Counted from the first letter of the stretch, positions 1 to 8,831 are shown. The stretch is DNA of 36,256 nucleotides from Rhodospirillaceae bacterium (GCA_002728135.1 PBVE01000003.1:47487-83742), one strand, 5' to 3'. A program made the numbers and translations. Notes: generated by a model from the letters alone, not told the origin.

Positions 1-62
1 TAGATGACAACTACATTTGATATTAGAATCCAATTCAACATAAATTCTTGCGGAACCTTATA

Positions 63-1205
63 GTGGAACGAGTATATCTGGATTATAACGCAACTACTCC
101 AACAAAACCTGAAGTAATTAAAGTAATGACAGAAGCTCTTTACGAGCATGGAAACCCTTCATCTGTCCATTCCTTCGGAAGAAAGGCACGCGAGTTAGTT
201 GAAAACTCAAGAGACTCAGTTGCAGAACTTGTTGGTGCAAATGCTACGGATATAATTTTTACGAGTGGTGGTACTGAGTCCAATAACATGGCTTTTGCAG
301 CTTCTGGCAGAAGAAGGCTTGTATTATCCGCTATTGAACATCCATCTATTCTGACAGCTGCAAGTCAAAAGTACTCTGATGTGACTATCCTACCTGTTAG
401 TCAAGATGGATTAGTTAGTCTCAACGAATTATCCGAGGCTATTGGCTCTGATGGTTCTGAAACATTAGTTTCTATTATGCTTGCAAATAATGAAACAGGT
501 GTTGTAGAGCCAATTAAAGAATTAGCTAACGTTGCACATTTAAAGGGTGCACTTTTTCATTGCGATGCGGTTCAGGGACCAGGACGAATACCAATCGATA
601 TAAGGAATCTTCATATAGATATGCTTAGTATTTCAGGCCATAAATTTGGTGGCCCAAAAGGAATAGGAGCTTTAGTTATTTCTCCCCAACTTCAGATAAG
701 CCCACTTATTGTGGGTGGTGGGCAAGAGAGAGGTTGGAGAGGGGGGACAGAAAATATTTCTGGAATTGCTGGCCTTGGTAAGGCTGCAAGTCTTGCAATT
801 TTAGATTTGGAAGAAATCGATAGAATTAGAGAACTAAGAGATACTCTTGAATCACGAATTGAGACTATGTGCCCAGAAGTAAATATTTTTTGTTCTGATG
901 TTGCCCGCCTACCTAATACTTCAAGCTTGAATATGCCGGGTGTCCAAAGTGATACCCAGGTTATAACTTTTGATCTTGCTGGTATAGCAATTAGTGCTGG
1001 GTCTGCTTGTTCCTCGGGTAAGGTGGAGCCATCGCATGTTTTGAATGCAATGGGTGCTATGCCATCAATAAGTGGTTGTACAATCAGAGTAAGTATGGGT
1101 TGGAACAGTAATATTAATGATATTGACCGTTTCACTTCTGTTTGGAAGGCAACATTTGGCGGGCTCTCAAATAAGTACAGGGAATCAGTTAGCAAAACCT
1201 CCTAG
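63..1205 (+). CDS. Cysteine desulfurase, class V aminotransferase fold (NifS/IscS-like)
   Basis: A PLP enzyme that removes sulfur from cysteine as a protein persulfide for Fe-S clusters and thiolated tRNA. The N-terminus YLDYNATTP is typical. The PLP lysine lies in SGHKFGGPKG and the sulfur-carrying cysteine in SAGSACSSGK, about residues 194 and 316 from this start. Length (380 aa) is normal for the family. I chose GTG at 63, which gives MERVYLDYN; a TTG at 48 would add five residues and has no ribosome site. Ferredoxin, TenA and mnmA follow on the same strand, so it probably supplies sulfur to MnmA and/or Fe-S assembly. Positions 1-62 hold no supportable gene. Family certain; IscS versus NifS-like subgroup not resolved. 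Confidence 0.93.
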   Translation: MERVYLDYNATTPTKPEVIKVMTEALYEHGNPSSVHSFGRKARELVENSRDSVAELVGANATDIIFTSGGTESNNMAFAASGRRRLVLSAIEHPSILTAASQKYSDVTILPVSQDGLVSLNELSEAIGSDGSETLVSIMLANNETGVVEPIKELANVAHLKGALFHCDAVQGPGRIPIDIRNLHIDMLSISGHKFGGPKGIGALVISPQLQISPLIVGGGQERGWRGGTENISGIAGLGKAASLAILDLEEIDRIRELRDTLESRIETMCPEVNIFCSDVARLPNTSSLNMPGVQSDTQVITFDLAGIAISAGSACSSGKVEPSHVLNAMGAMPSISGCTIRVSMGWNSNINDIDRFTSVWKATFGGLSNKYRESVSKTS

Positions 1206-1267
1206 AAAGTATTTGACTAGGTTATGTAATTTTTTGTTAAAACCACTCTTGTGGAGAAAAACGTTTA

Positions 1268-1597
1268 ATGCCAAAAATTATATTTGTTAATCCTGACGGT
1301 ACAAGAACTGAGGTTAGTGCTGAAAATGGACAAAGTATATTAGAAATTGCACACGAAAATAACATAGATATTGAGGGAGCTTGCGAAGGTTCGCTGGCAT
1401 GCTCTACTTGCCATGTAATTGTTGATCCTGAATGGTATAATAGGCTTATCGAACCCACTGAAGACGAAGAAGATATGCTTGATTTAGCTTTCGGGTTGAC
1501 TAAAACATCTCGCTTGGGTTGTCAGCTGCTAGTTAGTGATGATCTTGACGGATTAGTTGTTTCTTTACCTTCGGAGGTTAATAATCTATTAGGCTAA
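1268..1597 (+). CDS. 2Fe-2S ferredoxin, adrenodoxin/Isc type
   Basis: A 109-aa electron carrier of the vertebrate-type (adrenodoxin/Fdx) class, cytoplasmic. The four cluster ligands are C39, C45, C48 and C85, in the arrangement C-x5-C-x2-C ... C. The acidic helix before the last cysteine ([11 protein letters not shown]) is the usual partner-docking surface. A GGAG ribosome site precedes the ATG. It lies 62 nt after the cysteine desulfurase, so a role in Fe-S cluster assembly is the simplest reading. A role in a P450 or monooxygenase chain cannot be excluded, but no such gene is nearby. Confidence 0.93.
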   Translation: MPKIIFVNPDGTRTEVSAENGQSILEIAHENNIDIEGACEGSLACSTCHVIVDPEWYNRLIEPTEDEEDMLDLAFGLTKTSRLGCQLLVSDDLDGLVVSLPSEVNNLLG

Positions 1598-1616
1598 TAT
1601 AGATACAAGAAAAAAT

Positions 1617-2288
1617 ATGTATTCAGAAAGTCATAAAATTTTTGATAAGCTGCGCACAGATTGTGGATCTTTATGGCACAGTTATACAAGGCATCCTTTT
1701 GTATTAGCTTTGGGTGATGGAAGTCTTCCTAGGGATGCTTTTATCCGTTATCTCAAGCAGGATTATCTTTTTCTTATTGATTTTTCGCGAGCATGGGGGC
1801 TGGCTGCGTTTAAGTCTGAAAAGATAGAAGATATAAGATCAGCATGTAATAGTCTTAACTCGATTATAAATACTGAAATAAACTTTCATATAGATGATTG
1901 TTCTCAATGGGGGATAACACTAGATGAGCTTAGGCGAAGTCAGCATGCTCCTGAAACCCTCGCATACGTTAAATATGTTTTTGACTGTGGACTAGAAGGT
2001 GATTTATTAGATTTGCATGTTGCATTGGCTCCATGCATTCTTGGATATGGTGAAATAGGGCAACAATTAAAGTCTTCTGCTTTAATGCCAGATGAAAATC
2101 CTTATAGTAAATGGATTGATCTATATTCTGGTGAAGAATATCAAAGTGCTGTTTATACAGAGATTAATACTCTTGATAAATTATTTAATTCTCTTAATGG
2201 TTCCGTTCGCTACACTCAACTATTAGAAATATTTAAAAAATCTACTCAATTAGAAACAGAATTTTGGGGTATGAATCTGTCCTCTTAG
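1617..2288 (+). CDS. tenA: TenA family thiaminase II / aminopyrimidine aminohydrolase
   Basis: A TenA-fold all-helical protein (223 aa, normal length). Family members hydrolyse 4-amino-5-aminomethyl-2-methylpyrimidine, a thiamine breakdown product, for salvage. Visible active-site equivalents are D49 in KQDYLFL, C140 and Y144 in APCILGYGE, and the C-terminal glutamate E213 in LETEFW. The cysteine places it with TenA_C rather than the cysteine-less TenA_E group. It starts 19 nt after the ferredoxin gene, likely in the same transcript. No other thiamine biosynthesis gene is in the window, which suits salvage rather than synthesis. The exact substrate is inferred. Confidence 0.88.
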   Translation: MYSESHKIFDKLRTDCGSLWHSYTRHPFVLALGDGSLPRDAFIRYLKQDYLFLIDFSRAWGLAAFKSEKIEDIRSACNSLNSIINTEINFHIDDCSQWGITLDELRRSQHAPETLAYVKYVFDCGLEGDLLDLHVALAPCILGYGEIGQQLKSSALMPDENPYSKWIDLYSGEEYQSAVYTEINTLDKLFNSLNGSVRYTQLLEIFKKSTQLETEFWGMNLSS

Positions 2289-2356
2289 ACTTTAGAAATT
2301 ATTAAAATACTATATTTATTATTGCTGAAAGTTATCAATAGCACCATATTGAAGTT

Positions 2357-3547
2357 ATGTCTGATAATGTTCATTTAGATTTGGGCCTAGAGGGGCCACC
2401 TAGAAATCATCGTGTAGTAGTCGCCATGTCGGGGGGTGTAGACTCATCTGTCACAGCTGCACTCATTAAAGAAGCTGGTTACGAAGTGATTGGCATTACT
2501 CTACAGCTATATGACAATGGTACGGCAACTGGTAGACCGGGTTCATGCTGCGCAGGTCAAGATATTCATGATGCACGACGAGTAGCTAATCAAATTCAAA
2601 TCCCTCACTATGTTTTAAACTATCAAGATAGATTTAAAGAAGCAGTAATTGATGATTTTGCAGATTCCTACTTGCGTGGAGAGACCCCTCTTCCGTGTGT
2701 TCGTTGTAATGAGCGGATAAAATTCAGTGATTTACTAACAGCAAGTAAAAATTTGGGAGCAAAAGTACTTGCGACTGGGCATTATGCACGTTCGTCATTG
2801 GGGTCTTTAGGCCCAGAGTTGCACGCCGCTAAAGATCTATCTCGTGATCAAAGTTATTTTCTTTTTGCAACGCAGAAAAACCAACTTTCATACCTTCGCT
2901 TTCCTCTAGGTGTTTTCCCAAAAGAGTTTGTACGTGAGCAAGCTAAGCGTTTTAATCTGCCTGTGGCTAAAAAACCAGATAGTCAGGATATTTGTTTCGT
3001 CCCCGATGGTAACTATGCCAAAGTAATTGAAAAATTGAGGCCTGGGGCGGCACAACCTGGTCTTATCGTTGATAGTACGGGGAAAAGACTGGGTATGCAT
3101 AAAGGTACTATTAATTATACAATTGGACAGAGGCGGGGTTTAGGTATTTCAGGGAAAGAACCAATCTATGTTACAAGTATCGATCCCCTAAAACATCTAG
3201 TTTATGTGGGAACTCGAGAAGAATTGATGGCTGATCAAATCTTAATTGATGATGTTAGTTGGTTGACTAACAGAAACTTTGATAAAGATTATTTAGTTAA
3301 GGTTCGTATTCGTTCTACCCACAAAGGAACTCCTGCAAACCTATCGTGGAATGGTCATAATTCTTTGATTGTAAAATTGCATCAGCCAGAGTTTGCGACA
3401 TCAGCTGGTCAGGCTTGTGTAATTTATGATGGAACACGTGTGTTAGGAGGTGGTTGGATTTCACGGATGCTTAGGGCCAATAGTAAAATTCTTCCCAGCA
3501 GGATGATCAATAGAAGTAATGAAACAGAGAAAATTAGAAATATTTAA
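2357..3547 (+). CDS. mnmA: tRNA-specific 2-thiouridylase MnmA
   Basis: Uses ATP and a protein-bound persulfide to make 2-thiouridine at wobble position 34 of tRNA-Lys, -Glu and -Gln. The N-terminal PP-loop SGGVDSS (residues 25-31) binds ATP. The catalytic cysteine pair is C117 (in PCVRCNERIKF) and C213 (in SQDICFVPDG). The motifs TGHYAR and YTIGQRRGLG, and a C-terminal beta-barrel ending in GQACVIYDG, complete the family pattern. Length is 396 aa; the roughly 20 residues past the barrel are basic and poorly conserved in kind. The upstream desulfurase is a natural sulfur donor, and a tRNA gene follows 112 nt downstream. Confidence 0.96.
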   Translation: MSDNVHLDLGLEGPPRNHRVVVAMSGGVDSSVTAALIKEAGYEVIGITLQLYDNGTATGRPGSCCAGQDIHDARRVANQIQIPHYVLNYQDRFKEAVIDDFADSYLRGETPLPCVRCNERIKFSDLLTASKNLGAKVLATGHYARSSLGSLGPELHAAKDLSRDQSYFLFATQKNQLSYLRFPLGVFPKEFVREQAKRFNLPVAKKPDSQDICFVPDGNYAKVIEKLRPGAAQPGLIVDSTGKRLGMHKGTINYTIGQRRGLGISGKEPIYVTSIDPLKHLVYVGTREELMADQILIDDVSWLTNRNFDKDYLVKVRIRSTHKGTPANLSWNGHNSLIVKLHQPEFATSAGQACVIYDGTRVLGGGWISRMLRANSKILPSRMINRSNETEKIRNI

Positions 3548-3616
3548 GAACCATGATTAAATCATAAAAATTGTTGCCAATTGAAAATTCATACTTTTCT
3601 TTTATAAAACACATAG

Positions 3617-3644
3617 TTGACCTTCTGAAATCATATGGCATATT
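3617..3644 (+). promoter_or_regulatory. Putative sigma-70 promoter of the tRNA-Met gene
   Basis: TTGACC (3617-3622), 16 nt, then CATATT (3639-3644). The predicted start lies near 3651, about nine bases before the mature tRNA 5' end. Position and spacing fit a tRNA promoter; this is by inspection only. Confidence 0.5.
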
Positions 3645-3659
3645 TTCTTCACAAGTTAA

Positions 3660-3736
3660 GGCGGGGTAGCTCAGTTGGTTAGAGCGTCGGAATCATAATC
3701 CGAAGGTCCCTGGTTCAAATCCTGGCCCCGCTACCA
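3660..3736 (+). tRNA. tRNA-Met (CAU), elongator type
   Basis: The cloverleaf can be folded by hand. The acceptor GGCGGGG pairs with CCCCGCT (G1-U72 wobble end), the D-stem is GCTC/GAGC, and the anticodon stem is TCGGA/TCCGA with loop ATCATAA (CAT at 3694-3696). The T-loop is TTCAAAT, the discriminator is A, and CCA is encoded at 3734-3736. Length is 77 nt. It is not the initiator type, because the anticodon stem lacks the three G-C pairs next to the loop. It is unlikely to be tRNA-Ile2, which shares CAU, because sequence and G1-U72 match the alphaproteobacterial elongator Met pattern I recall. The T-stem has a T-T mismatch at 51-63. Confidence 0.93.
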
Positions 3737-3802
3737 CTTCTCCCTTTATAATCAATGACTTATTAACTTTGAAATAAATGCAATAGTGCAAGGATATAAG
3801 AA

Positions 3803-4504
3803 TTATATTGCTAGATATTTTCGAGCTACATCTGGGTTGTTCAAATCCTTAGTGGCAAGTTGTGTGACGATACTACCTTTATCCATTACTACACAATGGT
3901 CAGCAACTGCCCCGATTAGGTCAAGGTTTTGTTCGACTATAAGAACAGTCAACCCTTCTTCATCTCTTAATCTTCTAATTATTTCGCCTATTGTTTGCAC
4001 TATGTTAGGTTGAACTCCTTCTGAAGGCTCATCAAGAAGTATTAGTTCTGGGTTTCCAACTAAAACACGTCCTATAGAGAGTTGTTGTTGTTCTCCACCG
4101 CTAAGTGATCCAGCTTTTTGACTCCCGCGTTCTTTTAAAATTGGAAAAAATTGAAATACGCGCTCAAAATTTGTAGATCGAGGGTTTCCACCAACATTTT
4201 CGCCCATTCTCAGATTATCTAGAACACTTAAGCGAGTAAAAATACCTCTGCCTTGAGGAACATACCCTATACCAAGAGCAGCTCGTTTAGCAGGAGATAA
4301 TTTTGTTATATCAATATCATGAAGATAAATTTTTCCTGATGAGGATTTGATATGACCAATTAGTGATTTCATTAATGTGGTTTTACCCACACCATTTCGG
4401 CCAATCAGAGCAATTATTTCTTTAGTGTTAACCTCCAAAGAAACATCATTTACTATTTTAACATTACCGTATCCAGAGGAAAGGTGATTAACTTTGAGAA
4501 CCAT
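3803..4504 (-). CDS. urtE: Urea ABC transporter ATP-binding subunit UrtE
   Basis: One of two ATPases driving the inner-membrane importer (233 aa, LivF-like). Walker A is GRNGVGKT (35-42), the signature is LSGGEQQQL, and Walker B is LILLDEPSEG. The motif PSEGVQPNIV is typical of UrtE/LivF. It is the last gene of the leftward urtABCDE operon, 19 nt after urtD. Urea is assigned from the adjacent urease operon; the ATPase sequence alone cannot exclude a branched-chain amino acid or amide importer. Confidence 0.88.
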   Translation of the reverse strand: MVLKVNHLSSGYGNVKIVNDVSLEVNTKEIIALIGRNGVGKTTLMKSLIGHIKSSSGKIYLHDIDITKLSPAKRAALGIGYVPQGRGIFTRLSVLDNLRMGENVGGNPRSTNFERVFQFFPILKERGSQKAGSLSGGEQQQLSIGRVLVGNPELILLDEPSEGVQPNIVQTIGEIIRRLRDEEGLTVLIVEQNLDLIGAVADHCVVMDKGSIVTQLATKDLNNPDVARKYLAI

Positions 4505-4523
4505 AGCTTTTACCCACCATACC

Positions 4524-5267
4524 CTAAAGTGTGCCCATATAAATTCGTCTTACTTCATCATTTTGTTCAATCTCAGAAAATGTACCTTGAGCAAATAATT
4601 GACCATAATGCAGAACTGAAGTTGTTGAATTTAAATTTCTTATGAATTCCATGTCATGTTCTATCACTACAACAGTTACTCCGTCATGATTTAGTTTTTG
4701 TATAATAGAAGATGTTAACCTAGTTTCATCTTGAGACATTCCTGCTGTAGGTTCATCCAAAAGAAGAAGTGTAGGTTCTGCTGCTAGAGACATTCCTATA
4801 GCTAGCCATTGTTGTTGACCATGTGATAGGTCACCCACAGTAACCTCTTCTGTTCCTTCTAGGTGTAACTGGTTTAGTAATGACTTAGCTTGTCCTGATA
4901 TATCTCTAGGTTTGTAGTGCCGCCTGAGAGGAATAAATAAATTTTGATAAACACTAAGTTCTTGGAATACTTGCATAGCTTGAAATTTTATAGCCATGCC
5001 GAGTCTAGCACGGGCATATGTAGGAAGCCGCGTTACATCTTTTCCATCAAATATAACTTTTCCTGATGTTGGTTTTTCTATACCCATTAGCATTTTAAAA
5101 AAAGTACTTTTACCGGCCCCATTTGGTCCAATAATACAATGAATTTTATCCCGTTCTATCTCTAGATCGAGACCATCTAGAGCACGAACACCACCATATA
5201 CACGGACAAGTCCATTCGCCCTTAAAATATTTTTTTCATATTTTGTATTTGATTCAGGACGGTTCAT
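4524..5267 (-). CDS. urtD: Urea ABC transporter ATP-binding subunit UrtD
   Basis: The second importer ATPase (247 aa, LivG-like). Walker A is GPNGAGKST (47-55). The signature reads LSHGQQQWLAIGMSL instead of the canonical LSGGQ; the LSHGQ form is the usual UrtD variant and supports a urea-type assignment. Walker B is LLLLDEPTAGMS and the switch histidine lies in VVVIEHDMEF. The ATG overlaps the urtC stop by four bases (ATGA), which indicates translational coupling. Confidence 0.88.
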   Translation of the reverse strand: MNRPESNTKYEKNILRANGLVRVYGGVRALDGLDLEIERDKIHCIIGPNGAGKSTFFKMLMGIEKPTSGKVIFDGKDVTRLPTYARARLGMAIKFQAMQVFQELSVYQNLFIPLRRHYKPRDISGQAKSLLNQLHLEGTEEVTVGDLSHGQQQWLAIGMSLAAEPTLLLLDEPTAGMSQDETRLTSSIIQKLNHDGVTVVVIEHDMEFIRNLNSTTSVLHYGQLFAQGTFSEIEQNDEVRRIYMGTL

Positions 5268-6397
5268 TCTTCATTCTTTCTTGAAACGCCATTACCAGTG
5301 GATAATCTGGCTCTTAATAATAATTCAGCTTTATTAAAATAATCAGCAAGCGTTATAGCAAGTCCTCTGGGGGCAAGAAGCATTGCAAAAACTAAGATAG
5401 CACCAAGTACTAAGAGTGCTATTTCACCTTCAGAGACAAGTCTCAATGAAGCCCATTCCAGGACTAGTGCCCCAATAAGTGCACATCCTAGGTCTTTTCG
5501 ACCCCCTACTGCTACCCAAATAACTACAAGAATATTTGGGCCTACTCCAAATCCATCAGGATGGATATAGGTGCCCCATGCGGTATATAGAACACCCGAA
5601 AGCCCAGCAATTGCAGCAGCCAAACAGAAAACACTTAATTGGATTAATCTTACATCATATCCAAATGTTTCTGTTCTATCAGGGTTTTCTCGGCATCCAA
5701 CAAGTATATAACCATAGCTGGAGTTAACCAAACAACGAAGGCCTAGGTAGGTTATTGTCAAAAGGCCAAGAACAAAATAATAAAAGGATACACTGCGGCC
5801 ATCTAATTCAATCACAGAGTCTCCAATGCCAAATATTAAGCTTGGAAGGAGTGGAGCTGATGCTGATGCTGGTCTTAGGCCATTCATTCCTCCAAGATAT
5901 GCTTCGCCTAAAGTATAACTTGGATCAGCAGTTTGGCGCATAAACATACCAATTAACAGAGAGACAACAAGCATTAGAATTGCTATGTAAACACCTCTTA
6001 GACGGGCGTAAAACATTATACCACCAATAATAGCAGCAAAGATTACTGGAACAATAATACCAGCTATAAAGGCGACGTCAGTGTTTCCATGTAAATTAAG
6101 TAGATTTAATGCGACAATACCGTAAGCGTATCCTCCAATGCCAAAAAATGCTGCTTGGCCTAAGCTGAGAATGCCACAATAACCCCAAATAAGACTCAAG
6201 CTGAGGGCAAGAAACCCAGATATTAAGAAGTTACTAAAATTAATTATATCATAGCGTCTTAGGTATTCTGGTGCTAAGGCCAAAAGAGCAATGACAACAA
6301 GGAATCCAAGCCAGAAAGGCAAGCGACGTCCCATAGTTTGAGGCCCATTCAAGGGGCCTAAATACTTGTCCAATTTGCTTCCAGAAGAGGTGTTCAC
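5264..6397 (-). CDS. urtC: Urea ABC transporter permease UrtC
   Basis: An inner-membrane permease of the LivM class (377 aa) with about nine hydrophobic segments. The motif WGYCGILSLGQAAFFGIGGYAYG (first half about residues 69-88) is characteristic of UrtC/LivM. A second conserved stretch, GLSGVLYTAWGTYIHPDGFG, precedes the last membrane spans. The start is GTG at 6397 and overlaps the urtB stop by four bases. It forms a heterodimeric channel with UrtB. Length fits known UrtC proteins. Confidence 0.87.
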   Translation of the reverse strand: MNTSSGSKLDKYLGPLNGPQTMGRRLPFWLGFLVVIALLALAPEYLRRYDIINFSNFLISGFLALSLSLIWGYCGILSLGQAAFFGIGGYAYGIVALNLLNLHGNTDVAFIAGIIVPVIFAAIIGGIMFYARLRGVYIAILMLVVSLLIGMFMRQTADPSYTLGEAYLGGMNGLRPASASAPLLPSLIFGIGDSVIELDGRSVSFYYFVLGLLTITYLGLRCLVNSSYGYILVGCRENPDRTETFGYDVRLIQLSVFCLAAAIAGLSGVLYTAWGTYIHPDGFGVGPNILVVIWVAVGGRKDLGCALIGALVLEWASLRLVSEGEIALLVLGAILVFAMLLAPRGLAITLADYFNKAELLLRARLSTGNGVSRKNEE

Positions 6398-7293
6398 TTG
6401 TTAGTAACCTTTCTTACTCTGATTTTACGACGCTCAATATACTCGGATATTCCTTTGGGGAGGATTAGCAGAATTACAAACGCTGCACCTATCATTGCAA
6501 CATAGCCGATATATACGTTAACTAGGTTATTAATACCTGTTTGAATACCTGCTAGAGATAATGCACTTGAAATTAATCCTGAGATTGCATTAGCACTGCC
6601 GCCCGTAACAACAGTTATAAAAGCTAAAGGAGTATAATTTATACCAAAAAATGGAGAAATTGTTGCTGTCAAGGCAAACATGCCACCTGCTATACCGCCC
6701 ATTGCACAGCCAAGCCCAAATGTTAAGGCATATATATTACCCGTATTCACACCTAGCGCATTTGCCATATCCGGATCTTCCATCGTAGCACGTGCTCTGG
6801 TGCCAAATTTAGTATATGTGAAAATGGCCCAAACAGATGCAACCATAGCAATAGCGACAGCAAATAATACTAAACGATAGATGCCAAATGTTTGTTCACC
6901 TATTGGAAAATTCCCAAATGGTGTTGGAACATTCAATATTGATGGCCCAAAAATTATTAAGAACCCTTGGCTCAGTAGTAAACTTAGTCCCCAGGTTACC
7001 ACTAAGGAGGAAAGAAGTTGTTTGTAGAAATGTCTTATGACAAGTCTCTCCAGTATCATTCCAACTAATCCGGCTCCAATCCCAGCAAAGATGATTGCTA
7101 TCGGTGCAGGAATGCCTGCGTGATATGAAAACGCGGTGATATAGGCACCGATCATCATTAGCTCACCATGGGCCATATTTATTACGCCCATCATTCCAAA
7201 GATAATTACGAGACCTGAGGCCGCTAGGATTAAAAATCCAATATTATCAAAAAGTTGATAGATAACATCGAAAACAGCAGCGAATGTTTCCAT
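6394..7293 (-). CDS. urtB: Urea ABC transporter permease UrtB (short form)
   Basis: An inner-membrane permease of the LivH class (299 aa). It contains the typical GVINMAHGELMMIGAY motif and several hydrophobic helices, with the cytoplasmic loop EDPDMANALGVNT that contacts the ATPase. Many alphaproteobacterial UrtB proteins I know of carry a long extra N-terminal periplasmic region (total about 500 residues or more). It is absent here, and the first helix starts within about 15 residues. That leaves room for an amide or amino-acid permease, but gene order urtABCDE next to urease favours urea. No clear ribosome site precedes the ATG; the 149 nt before it contain a hairpin. Confidence 0.82.
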   Translation of the reverse strand: METFAAVFDVIYQLFDNIGFLILAASGLVIIFGMMGVINMAHGELMMIGAYITAFSYHAGIPAPIAIIFAGIGAGLVGMILERLVIRHFYKQLLSSLVVTWGLSLLLSQGFLIIFGPSILNVPTPFGNFPIGEQTFGIYRLVLFAVAIAMVASVWAIFTYTKFGTRARATMEDPDMANALGVNTGNIYALTFGLGCAMGGIAGGMFALTATISPFFGINYTPLAFITVVTGGSANAISGLISSALSLAGIQTGINNLVNVYIGYVAMIGAAFVILLILPKGISEYIERRKIRVRKVTNK

Positions 7294-7364
7294 TTTAGAA
7301 TTGCTCTATCTATCAATTGTTATTTGGTTAAAAGTCGACAATGTCAAAAATCTCTTTTGGGTTA

Positions 7365-7396
7365 GAGGCAGTCCATATAAGTTTATGAACTGCCTC
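7365..7396 (-). terminator. Hairpin between urtA and urtB (attenuator or mRNA-stabilising stem)
   Basis: An 8-bp perfect inverted repeat: GAGGCAGT at 7365-7372 and ACTGCCTC at 7389-7396. After one mismatch it continues as CATA/TATG (7374-7377 and 7384-7387). It lies 46 nt past the urtA stop on the minus strand, with no strong T-run after it. Such stems commonly let the binding-protein gene be expressed above the permease genes. A weaker AT-rich stem, AATCTTA/TAAGATT, sits at 7402-7426. Confidence 0.5.
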
Positions 7397-7442
7397 GTTT
7401 TAATCTTAAAAAATTGTATTAAGATTTTTTCCCAAGAAAAGA

Positions 7443-8735
7443 TTATTGTCCTTCAAAGAAAGACGACCACGCAGGGTTGTCTGGTGGAAGAAACTGACGA
7501 TTTGGAGCTTCTTTTCTCATGTCTACACCAATTTCTTTGAGGAAAGTTGGTTCTGTATAGCCTAAGTCTGTAAGAAGACTAAGAGTGTGATCTTCATTTA
7601 CCATAAACAGGTAAGAATGCATGGCTGCATGATGCTGATCTCCGTGCATTTTCCAAGGGCCACCAGGTGCTTCTGCAACTTCAATACCTGATTCAAGAGC
7701 ATCTATTACTGCTTCTGTTTCAGTTGTGCCAGCTTTAGCCCAAGCAGCTGCCATAGCTTTTACAGCTGTATAGCCGAAGCCAGCATGCTCATTTGCGTAA
7801 ACCATATCTGGGAACATCGCACGAAGTTTTTTGGTAAATGCAATGCTATTTGGGTGAGGAACATCCTCAATGAACCCTGGTGTAACGTACATATTTGCAA
7901 GCGAAGGTGCTGCGAAGCGCTTATGCTCATAGCCATCAGCTATAGTGACGTTTGACCATGTTGGAAGTGACATGCCAGCTGCTTGTGCTTGTGGGTAAAA
8001 CTGAACTTGTTCGCCTCCGACAAGACAATGAACTTGAAAGTCAGGACCTATTGACTGAATTTTGGAAATAGTAGCTTGCCATTGAGAAACACCAAATGGG
8101 AAGTACTCTTCATATTCTATCTCTCCTCCATAAAGGTTTGCTGCAGTACGTGTCCAAGCACCGATTGCTCGACAAAAGTTATAATCTGCACCAATAAAAA
8201 TCATACGAGGGCCAAGATTTTCAATCATCCATTTTAGAGCGGGTAGCACTTGCTGCTCAGGTGTTGGACCTGAGAAAAAGGAATAGTGATCAGCTATACC
8301 GCCTTCACCCTGATTGTTATGCCAGTAAATAGTTTTATTTCTGACAACTTCTCTTCGTGCGGCTTCTCGTTCAGCACCTGTGTAAGCTGCCATAACAACG
8401 TCTGCCTCGTCATCAAAAATACATTTTTGAGCTAACTCTTGATAACGTTTTACTTGAGATTGTCCATCATATTGAACTAGCTTGACGGTTTTTGTCTTAC
8501 CATCAACAGTTATACCACCGGCATCATTAATTTCTTTAACAGCTAGTTTATAACCGTAGGTTTTAGGTGTTGCCATAATAGAAAAGTCACCAGACAAATC
8601 ATCAATTGCACAAAGAACAATTTCTTCATCTGTTGCAGCTTTTGCTGTATTTACTCCAGGAACACTTACAGCAACAGCTGTAATAATCCCTAGGGCAGCA
8701 GCACCGGCAACGAAACGTAATAAAAACTTATTCAT
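7443..8735 (-). CDS. urtA: Urea ABC transporter substrate-binding protein UrtA
   Basis: A periplasmic binding protein (430 aa) of the UrtA/FmdD/AmiC group. A clear signal peptide occupies residues 1-34: basic start MNKFLLR, hydrophobic core, and cleavage after TAKA. The mature part shows a Peripla_BP fold with patterns such as LSGDFSIMATP, AYTGAEREAARREV, FIGADYNFCRAIG and the C-terminal AAMHSYLFMVNEDH. A strong GGGAG ribosome site precedes the ATG. It is divergent from ureA across a 228-nt spacer. Short-chain amides are an alternative ligand for this family; urea is inferred from the urease genes next door. Confidence 0.88.
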   Translation of the reverse strand: MNKFLLRFVAGAAALGIITAVAVSVPGVNTAKAATDEEIVLCAIDDLSGDFSIMATPKTYGYKLAVKEINDAGGITVDGKTKTVKLVQYDGQSQVKRYQELAQKCIFDDEADVVMAAYTGAEREAARREVVRNKTIYWHNNQGEGGIADHYSFFSGPTPEQQVLPALKWMIENLGPRMIFIGADYNFCRAIGAWTRTAANLYGGEIEYEEYFPFGVSQWQATISKIQSIGPDFQVHCLVGGEQVQFYPQAQAAGMSLPTWSNVTIADGYEHKRFAAPSLANMYVTPGFIEDVPHPNSIAFTKKLRAMFPDMVYANEHAGFGYTAVKAMAAAWAKAGTTETEAVIDALESGIEVAEAPGGPWKMHGDQHHAAMHSYLFMVNEDHTLSLLTDLGYTEPTFLKEIGVDMRKEAPNRQFLPPDNPAWSSFFEGQ

Positions 8736-8831
8736 GCCATTTATCTCCCGAAATCATTATAGTTTTCAATAAATTTTATAATATTAAGTTAATTCAATTT
8801 TGTTGGTTGTAAATTACCTATATCGATTTAT

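Noticed and set aside
692-1195. 167-codon open frame on the minus strand, antisense to the cysteine desulfurase
   Set aside because: It lies wholly inside a certain gene, has no family features and no ribosome site; a shadow frame.
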